From assembly GCA_046349395.1 (NCBI GenBank), contig JAXMCK010000007.1, forward strand, positions 124,001 through 188,000: a stretch of DNA of 64,000 nucleotides. Reading direction: 5' to 3'. Positions 1-8,109 of this stretch are shown one piece after another (the stretch's first letter is position 1; each line of letters begins with the position of its first letter). The stretch comes from JAXMCK01 sp046349395. GTDB lineage: Bacteria > Pseudomonadota > Alphaproteobacteria > Geminicoccales > Geminicoccaceae. The notes below the pieces were generated by a model that saw nothing but the letters and a program-made list of their open reading frames with translations, had not been told where the DNA came from and searched no databases. The translations under genes were made by a program, and so were the position numbers.

Positions 1-904
1 TACCGGTCGGCAGTCGGATCGCCCGGTCGGGCAACTGCACGCTGACATTGCCCTGAGCGACGAAATACATGCTCGTACCCTGCTCGCCCTTGCGCACGAC
101 CGCACGGCCGGCCGGCAGGTCGAGCGGCCGCAGCAGGTGGACGATGTCGGCGATGGTGCGGGCCTCGAGGTTCTGCAGGAGCGGTACGCGCGAGACGAGG
201 TCCCAGCTGCGCAGGAAGATCTGCCGCCGGCTCTCCTCGGCAAAGCCCGTGGCCAGGATGCCGGCCCAGAGCGCAAAGCCGGCGATGCCGCAGATCATGA
301 CGATGCCGGCCAGGATCTGGCCCGAGGTCGTCACGGGAATGCGATCGCCATAGCCGGTCGTCGTCAGGGTGACGATCGACCACCAGAGGGCCGACGGGAT
401 GCTCGAGAAGGCGTCGGGCTGGTCGTGCCGCTCCAGCAGGTAAGCGAGGGTACCCGCCGTCAGCAGCACCATGACGAAGCCGATGAGCACGCCGACCAGG
501 GCGCGGTGCTCGTTGCGGATGACGAGCCCGATCACCTGCAGCGCCGGCGACAGGCGGGCGAGCTTCAGCAGCCACAGCATGCCGGCCAGACGGGCATCTG
601 GAAGGCCGACGCCCGCCAGGAGCAGGAGGGGAATAGTGACGACACCCGCGACATCGGTCACGCCGCCGATCGTCGACAGGTAGCCACGGCCCGCCCGTCG
701 CAGGCGGAGGACGATCTCGGCCGCGAAGACCGGGAGGATCGCGAGCACCACGCCGTTCACGAGCGACAGAGCGCCCGGCGAGAGGTCGGGCCGCGTGCCG
801 AGCACGACGGCGGCGAGGCCGATGCCCACGATCAATGCGTAGGGCCAGCCTTCGAGAAGGGGCTGCAGCAGATCGGCCCTGCTCCTGGCCGCATCGTCCG
901 CCAT
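1..904 (-). CDS. Cyclic-nucleotide-gated potassium channel (3' end cut by window)
   Basis: Integral-membrane potassium channel of the MlotiK1-like bacterial family. I translated the minus strand from ATG at 902-904; the frame stays open to base 1, so about 301 residues are present and the C-terminus is missing. Several hydrophobic helices precede a re-entrant pore loop with the selectivity filter TLTTTGYGD (encoded about 345-372), then a last helix and the start of a cNMP-binding domain (LLRPLDLPAGRAVVRKGEQG region). The S4-like segment (WLLKLARLSPALQV) carries few positive charges, as in MlotiK1. It is divergent from mccA with about 98 bases between the starts. What is inferred: gating by cyclic nucleotide, because the ligand pocket lies partly outside the window. 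Confidence 0.85.
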   Translation of the reverse strand, partial: MADDAARSRADLLQPLLEGWPYALIVGIGLAAVVLGTRPDLSPGALSLVNGVVLAILPVFAAEIVLRLRRAGRGYLSTIGGVTDVAGVVTIPLLLLAGVGLPDARLAGMLWLLKLARLSPALQVIGLVIRNEHRALVGVLIGFVMVLLTAGTLAYLLERHDQPDAFSSIPSALWWSIVTLTTTGYGDRIPVTTSGQILAGIVMICGIAGFALWAGILATGFAEESRRQIFLRSWDLVSRVPLLQNLEARTIADIVHLLRPLDLPAGRAVVRKGEQGTSMYFVAQGNVSVQLPDRAIRLPTG

Positions 905-1002
905 CTCCGTTCCGCCCGACGGCCCCCCTTCACCACGCCGGCTGACGGCGGCAGCCAAAGACGCTATCCCGGTGTTTGGCAAGGGAGGCTGACCGTCCGG
1001 GT

Positions 1003-2997
1003 ATGATCCGCTCGCTCCTGATCGCGAACCGTGGCGAAATCGCCTGCCGTATCGTGGCGACCTGTCGCCGGCTCGGCATCCGTACCGTCGCCGTCTACTC
1101 CGACGCCGACCGCGACGCCCGCCATGTCGCCCTGGCCGACGAGGCGGTCCGGCTGGGACCGGCACCGGCTGCGGAGAGCTATCTCGTCGTCGACCGCGTG
1201 CTCGATGCCGCCCGCCGTACCGGCGTGGAGGCGATCCATCCCGGCTACGGCTTCCTCTCCGAAAGTTCGGCCTTTGCACGTGCCGTGGGCGAGGCGGGTC
1301 TCGTCTTCGTCGGCCCGCCGCCCGAGGCGATGGAGCGGATGGGCGGCAAGGCCAGCGCCAAGGCGGTGATGGAGCAGGCCGGCGTACCGCTGGTGCCGGG
1401 CTACCACGGCCACGACCAGGACGACCGCGTGCTCGCTGAGGCGGCCGCACGCACCGGCTTTCCGCTCCTCATCAAGGCCGTCGCGGGCGGCGGCGGCAAG
1501 GGCATGCGCGTGGTCCGCGAGGCCGGCGAGTTCGCCGATGCGCTGGGTGCGTGCCGGCGCGAGGCCAAGGCGTCGTTCGGGGACGACCGGGTGCTGCTGG
1601 AGCGGCTGATCGAGCAGCCGCGGCACGTCGAGGTGCAGGTGTTCGCCGACAGGCACGGCGGTGCCGTCCATCTCTTCGAGCGCGACTGCACGCTGCAGCG
1701 GCGGCACCAGAAGGTCGTCGAGGAGGCACCGGCGCCGAGCCTGCCGGACGAGGTACGGAGTGCCATCGGGCAAGCCGCCGTGCAGGCGGCACTCGCCGCC
1801 GGCTACGAGAACGCCGGCACGGTCGAGTTCCTGCTGGCACCCGACGGGTCGTTCTACTTCATCGAGATGAATACGCGCCTCCAGGTCGAGCACCCGGTCA
1901 CGGAGGCCATCACGGGCCTCGACCTCGTGGAGTGGCAGTTGCGGATCGCCGCGGGCGAGCCCTTGCCGCTGCGCCAGGACGAGATCCGCCGGGTTGGGCA
2001 CGCCTTCGAGGCGCGACTGTATGCGGAGGATCCGACCAAGGGCTTCCTGCCCGCGACCGGCCGGCTGCACACTCTCCGTTTCCCGACCGATGCGAGGATC
2101 GAGACGGGTGTGCGCGAGGGCGACACCGTCACGCCGTTCTACGACCCGATGATCGCCAAGATCATCGTCCACGGCCCAGACCGTGCCGCGGCGCTACAGA
2201 GCCTCGCGAGCGCCCTCGACGCGACGATGGTCGATGGTGTCGCCACCAACCTCGGCTTCCTGCGCGGGGTCGCCGCGGCACCGGCGTTCCGCGACCTGAC
2301 GATCGACACCGGCTGGCTCGACCGCGAGGGTGCCGAGACGCTGGCCGCCGCACCGACGGTCGACACGGACGTCCTGCTGCGGGCGGCCCTCGCTACCGTG
2401 GCGCTCAGCGTTGCGCGGCCGTCGCCCGAGCCGCAGCCCGGCACCGACTGGACCTCGCCCTGGCACCGCCGCGACGCGTGGCGGCTGAACCAGACGCCCC
2501 GCGGCATCGTCCGGTTCGTCCTCGGTAGCGAGCGGCACACGGTGATCGTCGAGGGTACCCCCGCCCGATACGAAGCGCGCCTCGGCGAAGACGTCCTCGC
2601 CGCCCGCGCCGGCGTGGAAGGCGAGCGCGTCTGGCTCGAGATCGACGGGCACCGGTCGAGCTTTCCGGCGCGGATCGTCGGCCGCGACCTCGTCCTCACC
2701 CTCGACGACCGCCGGATCGTCATCGGCCTCGACGATGCCCGGTTCGCCGCCCGTGGCCAGGAAGAGGACCAGGGCCTTTTCACCGCCCCGATGCCGGGCA
2801 AGGTCACCCGCCTCCTGGTCGCCGTCGGCGATCGCGTCGAGAAGGGCCAGACGCTGGCGATCCTCGAGGCCATGAAGATGGAGAGCCGCTTCGACGCGAC
2901 ACGTGCCGGCACCGTGACGGCCATTCACGTCGCCGAGGGCGAGCAGGTGGAGGAGGGGACAGTGCTCCTCGACCTTTCGTCGGACGCCGATGCGTGA
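1003..2997 (+). CDS. mccA: Methylcrotonyl-CoA carboxylase alpha chain (biotin carboxylase + BCCP)
   Basis: 664-residue acyl-CoA carboxylase alpha subunit. N-terminal biotin carboxylase with IANRGEIACRI at residue 6, glycine-rich ATP loop GGGGKGMR and the EMNTRLQVEHPVTE signature; the C-terminus is a biotin carrier domain with biotinyl lysine K625 in EAMKMES. ATG 1003 is chosen because homologues begin MIRSLLIANRG; an in-frame TTG at 976 adds nine unlikely residues. The stop overlaps the GTG of the next gene by 4 bases, and that partner is HMG-CoA lyase, which makes the leucine-degradation role (3-methylcrotonyl-CoA to 3-methylglutaconyl-CoA) more likely than propionyl-CoA carboxylase. The carboxyltransferase (beta) subunit is not in the window. 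Confidence 0.88.
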   Translation: MIRSLLIANRGEIACRIVATCRRLGIRTVAVYSDADRDARHVALADEAVRLGPAPAAESYLVVDRVLDAARRTGVEAIHPGYGFLSESSAFARAVGEAGLVFVGPPPEAMERMGGKASAKAVMEQAGVPLVPGYHGHDQDDRVLAEAAARTGFPLLIKAVAGGGGKGMRVVREAGEFADALGACRREAKASFGDDRVLLERLIEQPRHVEVQVFADRHGGAVHLFERDCTLQRRHQKVVEEAPAPSLPDEVRSAIGQAAVQAALAAGYENAGTVEFLLAPDGSFYFIEMNTRLQVEHPVTEAITGLDLVEWQLRIAAGEPLPLRQDEIRRVGHAFEARLYAEDPTKGFLPATGRLHTLRFPTDARIETGVREGDTVTPFYDPMIAKIIVHGPDRAAALQSLASALDATMVDGVATNLGFLRGVAAAPAFRDLTIDTGWLDREGAETLAAAPTVDTDVLLRAALATVALSVARPSPEPQPGTDWTSPWHRRDAWRLNQTPRGIVRFVLGSERHTVIVEGTPARYEARLGEDVLAARAGVEGERVWLEIDGHRSSFPARIVGRDLVLTLDDRRIVIGLDDARFAARGQEEDQGLFTAPMPGKVTRLLVAVGDRVEKGQTLAILEAMKMESRFDATRAGTVTAIHVAEGEQVEEGTVLLDLSSDADA

Positions 2998-3917
2998 TCG
3001 ACCCACTGATCGGCGTCCCGCCCACCGTCACCATCGTCGAGGTCGGTCCGCGCGACGGCCTGCAGAACGAGCAAGGTATCGTGCCGCTGGCGGCAAAGAT
3101 GGCGCTCGTCGAGGCACTGGGCGAGGCGGGCCTGCCCGTGATCGAGGCCGGCGCCTTCGTCTCGCCGAAGTGGGTGCCGCAGATGGCGGACAGTGCGGCC
3201 GTGCTGGGTGGCATCCGCCGCAGGCCGGGCGTGCGCTACCCCGTGCTGGTGCCCAACCTGCAGGGGCTGGACGCCGCCCGCGCAGCCGGTGTGGGCGAGA
3301 TCGCCGTCTTCGGTGCCGCGTCGGAGACCTTCTCGCGAAAGAACATCAACTGCTCGATCGCCGAGAGCCTGGACCGGTTCCGCCCGGTCGTCGAAGCGGC
3401 ACGAGGGGAGGGCATGCGCGTGCGCGGCTATGTCTCCTGCGTCGCCGGTTGCCCGTACGAGGGGCCGATAGCACCCGCCGCGGTCGCTGGCGTCGCTTCG
3501 GCCATGTTCGCGATGGGCTGCCAGGAGATCTCGCTCGGCGACACGATCGGGACCGGCACACCCCGCACCATTGCCGCCATGCTCAACGCCGTCATGGCGG
3601 AGATCCCCGTGGCGGCGCTCGCCATCCACGCCCACGACACCTACGGACAGGCGCTCGCCAACGTGCTGACGGCGCTGGAGCTCGGCATTTCCGTCGTGGA
3701 CAGCAGCGTCGCCGGACTCGGCGGCTGCCCCTACGCCAAGGGTGCCTCGGGCAATCTCGCCACCGAGGACCTCGTCTACATGCTGGACGGCATGGGTGTG
3801 CGGACCGGCGTCGATCTGGATGCCGTGCTGCGCGCGGGTGCTGAGATCAGCACCGCGCTGGGTCGTGCCCCGGCCAGCCGGGTCGCTCGTGCGCTCACTT
3901 CGACGCCGCCGCGATGA
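2994..3917 (+). CDS. mvaB: Hydroxymethylglutaryl-CoA lyase
   Basis: 307-residue TIM-barrel lyase that splits HMG-CoA into acetoacetate and acetyl-CoA, the last step of leucine breakdown. Seen: the N-terminal VEVGPRDGLQNE metal/substrate motif, DTIGTGTP, HAHDTYGQAL metal-binding histidines, and the HMG-CoA-lyase signature with the active-site cysteine in AGLGGCPYAKGASGN. GTG start overlaps the mccA stop (GTGA), indicating translational coupling. Its 3' end overlaps the convergent gene at 3895 by 23 bases, an unusually tight tail-to-tail arrangement. Confidence 0.92.
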   Translation: MIDPLIGVPPTVTIVEVGPRDGLQNEQGIVPLAAKMALVEALGEAGLPVIEAGAFVSPKWVPQMADSAAVLGGIRRRPGVRYPVLVPNLQGLDAARAAGVGEIAVFGAASETFSRKNINCSIAESLDRFRPVVEAARGEGMRVRGYVSCVAGCPYEGPIAPAAVAGVASAMFAMGCQEISLGDTIGTGTPRTIAAMLNAVMAEIPVAALAIHAHDTYGQALANVLTALELGISVVDSSVAGLGGCPYAKGASGNLATEDLVYMLDGMGVRTGVDLDAVLRAGAEISTALGRAPASRVARALTSTPPR

Positions 3918-5220
3918 AGCGTGCCGGATCGATCGCCACCAGCTTCACATTATTGAGCCGCGGGTCCTTCTGTTCGAACGCCGTGAAGTAGAACCGGCCG
4001 TATTTGTCCCAGGCATCGAAGCCGTAGAAGTCGAGTTGGGCCAAGCTCGGCTCGAGATTGCCCATAAATCCGATCTTGGTCGACACGCCCGTGATGAGGT
4101 TGAAGCTGAAGAAGTAGCCGCGGCGGGACAGGATGTAGGCCGTGTGCCGGTCACTGGTGACGTGGAACACCCAGGTCGCGCCGTACAACTCGTCCTGCAG
4201 CTGGCCGATGCTGCCGAGATAGGCGAAGGTCGGCGTGCCGCTGGCTTTCTCGCCGTAGCGATAGACATGACCGACATTGTCCATGAGGAAGCATTGGCGA
4301 GGGCCGTCGAAGCATTGCGAGGTGTCGATCGCCCGCTGATCGTGCAGCTTCCAGCCGGTCATCTCGCCGAAGCCGGTCGTCGGATCCCAATAATGCACGT
4401 GGTTGAAGATGGCTGGGTCGTAGGGGGCGCCACCGCTCGCCGTGTTGGAGCCGGCGGTGAAGTAGACCCGACCCTTGCTACTCGTCCAAAGCGTGCGGGC
4501 GGGGTACACGAAAGGACGCCCGTAGGCGGGTCGTCCGAGCTTCGTCGTGACGCCGGTGCCGATGGTGTAGCGGTACAAGTCGCCGGTTGGCGCCATCAGC
4601 CCGTAAAGCTTCGAGCGAGGCCGATCGGCGACGAGGCTGATGAGCCCGCCATGTACCGCACCGAGCTTTCCCGGTTGGTTCGCACTCAAATCCTTGAAGG
4701 TCCCCGCCACGGTGTCGTAGCGGAACCAGTGGAAGCCCCGACGCTGCAGATAGGTGTCGTCCAGCAGCGACCAGTCGAGATTGGCGACGTAGACCTTGCT
4801 GCCGACCCAGGCGGGCTTGGTGTGGAACTTCTCGATCGGCTCGCCGACCTCGAGATTGTTGGCCGCAGCTGCGGCGGTTCGCGCGTCGCCGACATAGGTG
4901 AGCCGGGGGCCCGGTACTGTCGCCGTGCCGGATCCGACCCGGTAAAGGGCGGCGTTGTCGATATGGTTCATGCCGCCGACGATGATGCCACCGTCCGGCA
5001 GGCTGCTTGCACCCGACCAGCTCTGGTTGGGGTGAAGGCCGTTCGGCGTGTTGGGCAGTACCCAGTACCATAGGCCGTCGAGCACACCCGACTGGCGCGG
5101 TGTCTGGGGTGGGGTCGCTGCGGCCACCGAGAACGTCGCCCCGAGGAGCAGGGCTGTAGCCAAACCGACGCATGACAACCGTCGGCGGGCTGCGCGGTGA
5201 ATAGCGGTGCGAACGTGCAT
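3895..5220 (-). CDS. Secreted propeller-like protein of unknown function
   Basis: 441-residue exported protein. The ATG at 5218-5220 gives a clear Sec signal peptide (charged n-region HRAARRR, hydrophobic core VGLATALLLGATF, cleavage near VAAA-TPP). A longer open frame continues upstream through the sugE region but lacks sense. The mature part repeats short blocks such as LYRVGSG, WFRYDT, LYRYTIGTG, VHYWDPTTG, VYRYGEKASG and FFSFNLITG separated by about 40-60 residues, which looks like a beta-propeller (kelch/YVTN-like). I do not recognise a catalytic signature. A purine-rich GGGGGG tract lies 8-13 bases upstream of the start. Convergent with hmgL. Confidence 0.7.
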   Translation of the reverse strand: MHVRTAIHRAARRRLSCVGLATALLLGATFSVAAATPPQTPRQSGVLDGLWYWVLPNTPNGLHPNQSWSGASSLPDGGIIVGGMNHIDNAALYRVGSGTATVPGPRLTYVGDARTAAAAANNLEVGEPIEKFHTKPAWVGSKVYVANLDWSLLDDTYLQRRGFHWFRYDTVAGTFKDLSANQPGKLGAVHGGLISLVADRPRSKLYGLMAPTGDLYRYTIGTGVTTKLGRPAYGRPFVYPARTLWTSSKGRVYFTAGSNTASGGAPYDPAIFNHVHYWDPTTGFGEMTGWKLHDQRAIDTSQCFDGPRQCFLMDNVGHVYRYGEKASGTPTFAYLGSIGQLQDELYGATWVFHVTSDRHTAYILSRRGYFFSFNLITGVSTKIGFMGNLEPSLAQLDFYGFDAWDKYGRFYFTAFEQKDPRLNNVKLVAIDPARFIAAASK

Positions 5221-5321
5221 GCCTGGACCCCCCAATCCACCCAGAGCCAGAATTTCTACTACTTTAAAGGCGGATTTGAATTTGCACCATACGCCGTAGC
5301 GCGCACCCGTGACCGACGCGG

Positions 5322-5636
5322 TCAGTGGACGATCTTGAGCCCGGCGATGCCGGCCAGGATGAGGCCGATGCTGACGAGGCGGGCGACGGTGGCGGCCTCG
5401 CCGAAGAGAAAGATGCCGAGGATCGCCGTCCCGATCGTGCCGATGCCGGTCCATACGGCATAGGCGGTACCGATCGGCAGCGTCTTCAGCGCCAGGGCCA
5501 GGAGCCAGATGCTGGCGATCATCGAGGTGGCCGTCAGGACGGACGGCACGAGCTTGGTGAAGCCGTCGGTGTATTTCAGGCCGATGGCCCAGCCGACCTC
5601 CAGCAGGCCCGCCAGGAAGAGTATCGTCCACGCCAT
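5322..5636 (-). CDS. sugE: SMR-family guanidinium exporter SugE/Gdx
   Basis: 104-residue, four-helix small multidrug resistance protein. Catalytic glutamate E13 in LLEVGWAIGLKYT, and the central GTAYAVWTGIGT motif, match the SugE/Gdx branch (guanidinium/proton antiport) rather than the EmrE branch. Length is exactly that of the family. The 58-base gap to the upstream LysR stop can fold into nested hairpins next to the start codon (see separate entry); many Gdx genes elsewhere are under guanidine riboswitches, but I could not match a known class here. Confidence 0.92.
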   Translation of the reverse strand: MAWTILFLAGLLEVGWAIGLKYTDGFTKLVPSVLTATSMIASIWLLALALKTLPIGTAYAVWTGIGTIGTAILGIFLFGEAATVARLVSIGLILAGIAGLKIVH

Positions 5637-5700
5637 GGGAGCCCCCGAGCCGGTGCCGCAGAGCCGACGGCAGTGAGGCCCGCCGTGTCTCGGGTCAAGT
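5637..5700 (-). promoter_or_regulatory. Candidate structured leader of sugE
   Basis: On the minus strand, CCCGAG (5689-5694) can pair with CTCGGG (5644-5649), and between them ACGGC (5682-5686) can pair with GCCGT (5667-5671). The outer stem ends about 7 bases before the sugE ATG, where it could mask ribosome binding. No guanidine-I, -II (twin ACGR-loop hairpins) or -III consensus could be recognised by eye. It may be just GC-rich complementarity. Confidence 0.25.
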
Positions 5701-6618
5701 GCCCGCTGCGAGGTCGCGCAGCATCGCGGTCACCCATTCCAGCGCCGGATCCCCCGCCGATCTGCGATGCGTCACGGCACTGACCGTGAAGCCCCGAACC
5801 GGCACCGGCGGATCGAACACGAGCAGGCCCAGGGATGCCGCGTAAGCTTCGATGAAGCGGCGCGGCCCGGTGACGATCAGGGAGCCAGTCGCCGCTGCGG
5901 CCAGGGCCGGAAAGAAGGTCGGCACCACGAGGGCGACCCGCCGGCCGCGGCCGACCGCCTCCAGGCTGTCGTCGACGGCCCCCCGCGCATCGCCGCCGAT
6001 CGAGGTGAGGACATGAGGTGCCGCGCAGAAGGCGTCCAGCGTCATGCCGGCCCTGGCGGCGGGGTGGTCGGGCCGCGCCGCGACGGCGAACGTCTCCTCG
6101 TAGAGCGTGGCGGCGACGAAGCCCGCCGCAAGACGCGGGAGGTAAGCGATCGCGAGATCCACCTCGCCTCCCTCCAGTGCCGCCAACGCCGTCGCCCGGG
6201 CAAGGCCGCGAAAGGTCAGCAGCATGCGTGGTGCTTCTATGGCCATCCTCTGCGCCAGTCGCGGCGCCAGCAGGGCCGTCTCGTAATCGAGGGCCGCAAC
6301 GGCGATCCCTCGCGCGGACGTCGCCGGATCGAAGGCCGCCGGCCCATTCAGGGCGGACTGCGTGAGCCTGAGAATCGATTGCACGTCCGGTGCTAGGGCC
6401 GAGGCGCGCGCCGTTGGTTCGACGCCGTGCGGCCGGCGCAGGAACAGTTCGTCATCGAAGATCCGACGCAGCCGGCCCAGGGCATGACTCACCGCCGACT
6501 GCGTGAGGCCGAGCTCCTGCGCCACGGCGGTCAGCTTCCGCCGCCGCAGCAGGGCCTCGAAGACCAGCAGCAGGGTCATGTCGAGCCGCCTGATATTCGT
6601 CCGGTCGATATCCTGCAT
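5695..6618 (-). CDS. LysR-family transcriptional regulator
   Basis: 307-residue regulator. The N-terminal winged helix-turn-helix includes AVAQELGLTQSAVSHALGRL (residues about 31-50), preceded by RRLDMTLLLVFEALLRRRKL, a NahR/NodD-type opening; the rest is a periplasmic-binding-protein-like effector domain. It is divergent from the reductase gene at 6692 with a 73-base shared promoter region, the usual LysR arrangement, so the reductase/SDR pair is the likely target. Ligand cannot be told from sequence. Confidence 0.88.
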   Translation of the reverse strand: MQDIDRTNIRRLDMTLLLVFEALLRRRKLTAVAQELGLTQSAVSHALGRLRRIFDDELFLRRPHGVEPTARASALAPDVQSILRLTQSALNGPAAFDPATSARGIAVAALDYETALLAPRLAQRMAIEAPRMLLTFRGLARATALAALEGGEVDLAIAYLPRLAAGFVAATLYEETFAVAARPDHPAARAGMTLDAFCAAPHVLTSIGGDARGAVDDSLEAVGRGRRVALVVPTFFPALAAAATGSLIVTGPRRFIEAYAASLGLLVFDPPVPVRGFTVSAVTHRRSAGDPALEWVTAMLRDLAAGT

Positions 6619-6691
6619 GAGCCGATTTCAGTCGCATCGTCGTCGTGCGCTCCCTACCACGGCGACGGACGGGAACGGGAGCAGGCGAACG

Positions 6692-7336
6692 ATGCGCATC
6701 GCGGTGATCGGGGCAGGCAATGTGGGCCGGGCGGTTGGATCGAACTGGACGCGTGCCGGGCACGAGGTTCTCTACGGCGTTCGCGACCCCGGAGCGGACA
6801 AGAACGCGCCGATTCGCGCTGCCGGCGGTCGTGTGACATCCTCGGCGGAAGCGGCGGCCGAGGCCCATGTGGTGGTTCTGGCCCTTCCCTGGACCGGGGC
6901 CGAAAGCGCCATCAAGGCGCTCGGACCTCTCGCGGGTAAGGTCGTGCTCGACTGCATGAACCCGCTGACCATGGGACCGGACGGGCTGGCCCTCGATCGC
7001 GGCTTCACGACCTCCGGCGGCGAGACGGTCGCCTCGTGGCTGCCGCAGGCTCGCGTCGTAAAGACGCTGAACCAGGTCGGTGCCGAGATCATGGCGACGG
7101 CCGCGACCCTCGCGGCATGCCCGATCATGTTCGTGGCCGGCGACGACGCCGACGCCAAGGCGACGGCCTCCGCTCTCGTCGGCGATCTCGGCTTCGAGGT
7201 GCAGGACGCCGGCGTCCTCCGGCAGTCGCGCCTGCTGGAGCCGATGGCGATGCTCTGGATCAACCAGGCGCTGTTCCGCGGCCAGGGGCGCGACTGGGCC
7301 TTCGGTGCGATCCGCCGTTCTGGAGGTGCCGCATGA
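6692..7336 (+). CDS. NADPH-dependent F420-reductase-like oxidoreductase
   Basis: 214-residue Rossmann protein of the NADP oxidoreductase, coenzyme-F420-dependent-like family. Dinucleotide-binding motif IGAGNVGRAVG at residues 6-16, then ALPWTGAESAIKAL and DCMNPL, both typical of this family; in proteobacteria without F420 the acceptor is unknown. ATG 6692 is chosen because residues upstream of MRIAVIGAGN make no sense. Its stop overlaps the ATG of the next gene (ATGA), so the two are co-translated. Probably controlled by the divergent LysR gene. Confidence 0.8.
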   Translation: MRIAVIGAGNVGRAVGSNWTRAGHEVLYGVRDPGADKNAPIRAAGGRVTSSAEAAAEAHVVVLALPWTGAESAIKALGPLAGKVVLDCMNPLTMGPDGLALDRGFTTSGGETVASWLPQARVVKTLNQVGAEIMATAATLAACPIMFVAGDDADAKATASALVGDLGFEVQDAGVLRQSRLLEPMAMLWINQALFRGQGRDWAFGAIRRSGGAA

Positions 7337-8058
7337 GCCTCGACGGCACCACGATCCTCGTCATCGGCGGCACGTCAGGCATCGGTCTCGCCACCGCCCG
7401 TCGGCTCGCGGAGGGTGGTGCGCAGGTGACGGTCGCCGGCCGCGATCCGGATCGGCTGCGAAGAGCATCAGCTGAGTTGCCCGCACGCATCCGCGGCGAG
7501 CAGGTCGACTTCACCGACGAGGCTTCGCTGACGGCACTCTATGCGCGTCTCGGCCGGCTCGACCATCTCGTCCTGTGCGCCTCCAGCGACTCGGCGTGGG
7601 GTGCGTTCACAGCGCTCGAGACCGTCGCTGTCCGCCGCTACTTCGACCGCAAGTTCTGGGGCTATTGGTCGAGCATCCGCCTCGTCCTCCCGATCCTGGC
7701 GGCGAGCGGCTCGATCCTCATGGTCGGCGGTGCCGCCTCCCGCGCGGCGCTCCCCGGAACCGCGGCCCTCGCGGCGGCCAACGGGGCTCTGGAAAGCCTG
7801 ACGCGGACCCTGGCGGCGGAGTTGGCGCCGCGACGGATCAACCTCGTCGCGCCGGGCCTCGTCGACACGGATGCCTACGCCGCGATGCCGGATGCCCAGC
7901 GTCAGGCCTTCTATGCCGATGCGGCCTCGAAGCTGCCGGTGGGCAGGATCGGCACGCCGGCCGACATCGCGGACGTGATCGTGGCGGTCCTCGCCAACGG
8001 CTTCATGACCGGCTCGATCGTCGACGTCGACGGCGGGGTACGTCTCGCCCGTTCCTGA
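7333..8058 (+). CDS. SDR-family protein lacking the catalytic Tyr/Lys
   Basis: 241-residue short-chain dehydrogenase/reductase fold. The cofactor motif GGTSGIGLA is intact near residue 12 and the C-terminal DVDGGVRLA is typical. At the active site, where classical members have Ser...YxxxK, this protein reads SRAAL...LAAANGAL: by alignment Tyr is replaced by Leu and Lys by Asn. Related degenerate SDRs with an ANGALE-type sequence occur widely, so this is a subfamily trait rather than decay. ATG overlaps the upstream stop by 4 bases. Confidence 0.8.
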   Translation: MSLDGTTILVIGGTSGIGLATARRLAEGGAQVTVAGRDPDRLRRASAELPARIRGEQVDFTDEASLTALYARLGRLDHLVLCASSDSAWGAFTALETVAVRRYFDRKFWGYWSSIRLVLPILAASGSILMVGGAASRAALPGTAALAAANGALESLTRTLAAELAPRRINLVAPGLVDTDAYAAMPDAQRQAFYADAASKLPVGRIGTPADIADVIVAVLANGFMTGSIVDVDGGVRLARS

Positions 8059-8109
8059 ACCGGCGGCACGGCCCTATCGTGGCGGCGACCGCTGCCCGGG
8101 ACCTGCGCC

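Noticed and set aside
964..2172. Minus-strand 402-codon frame opposite mccA
   Set aside because: GC-rich antisense shadow; mccA has full domain matches on the plus strand.
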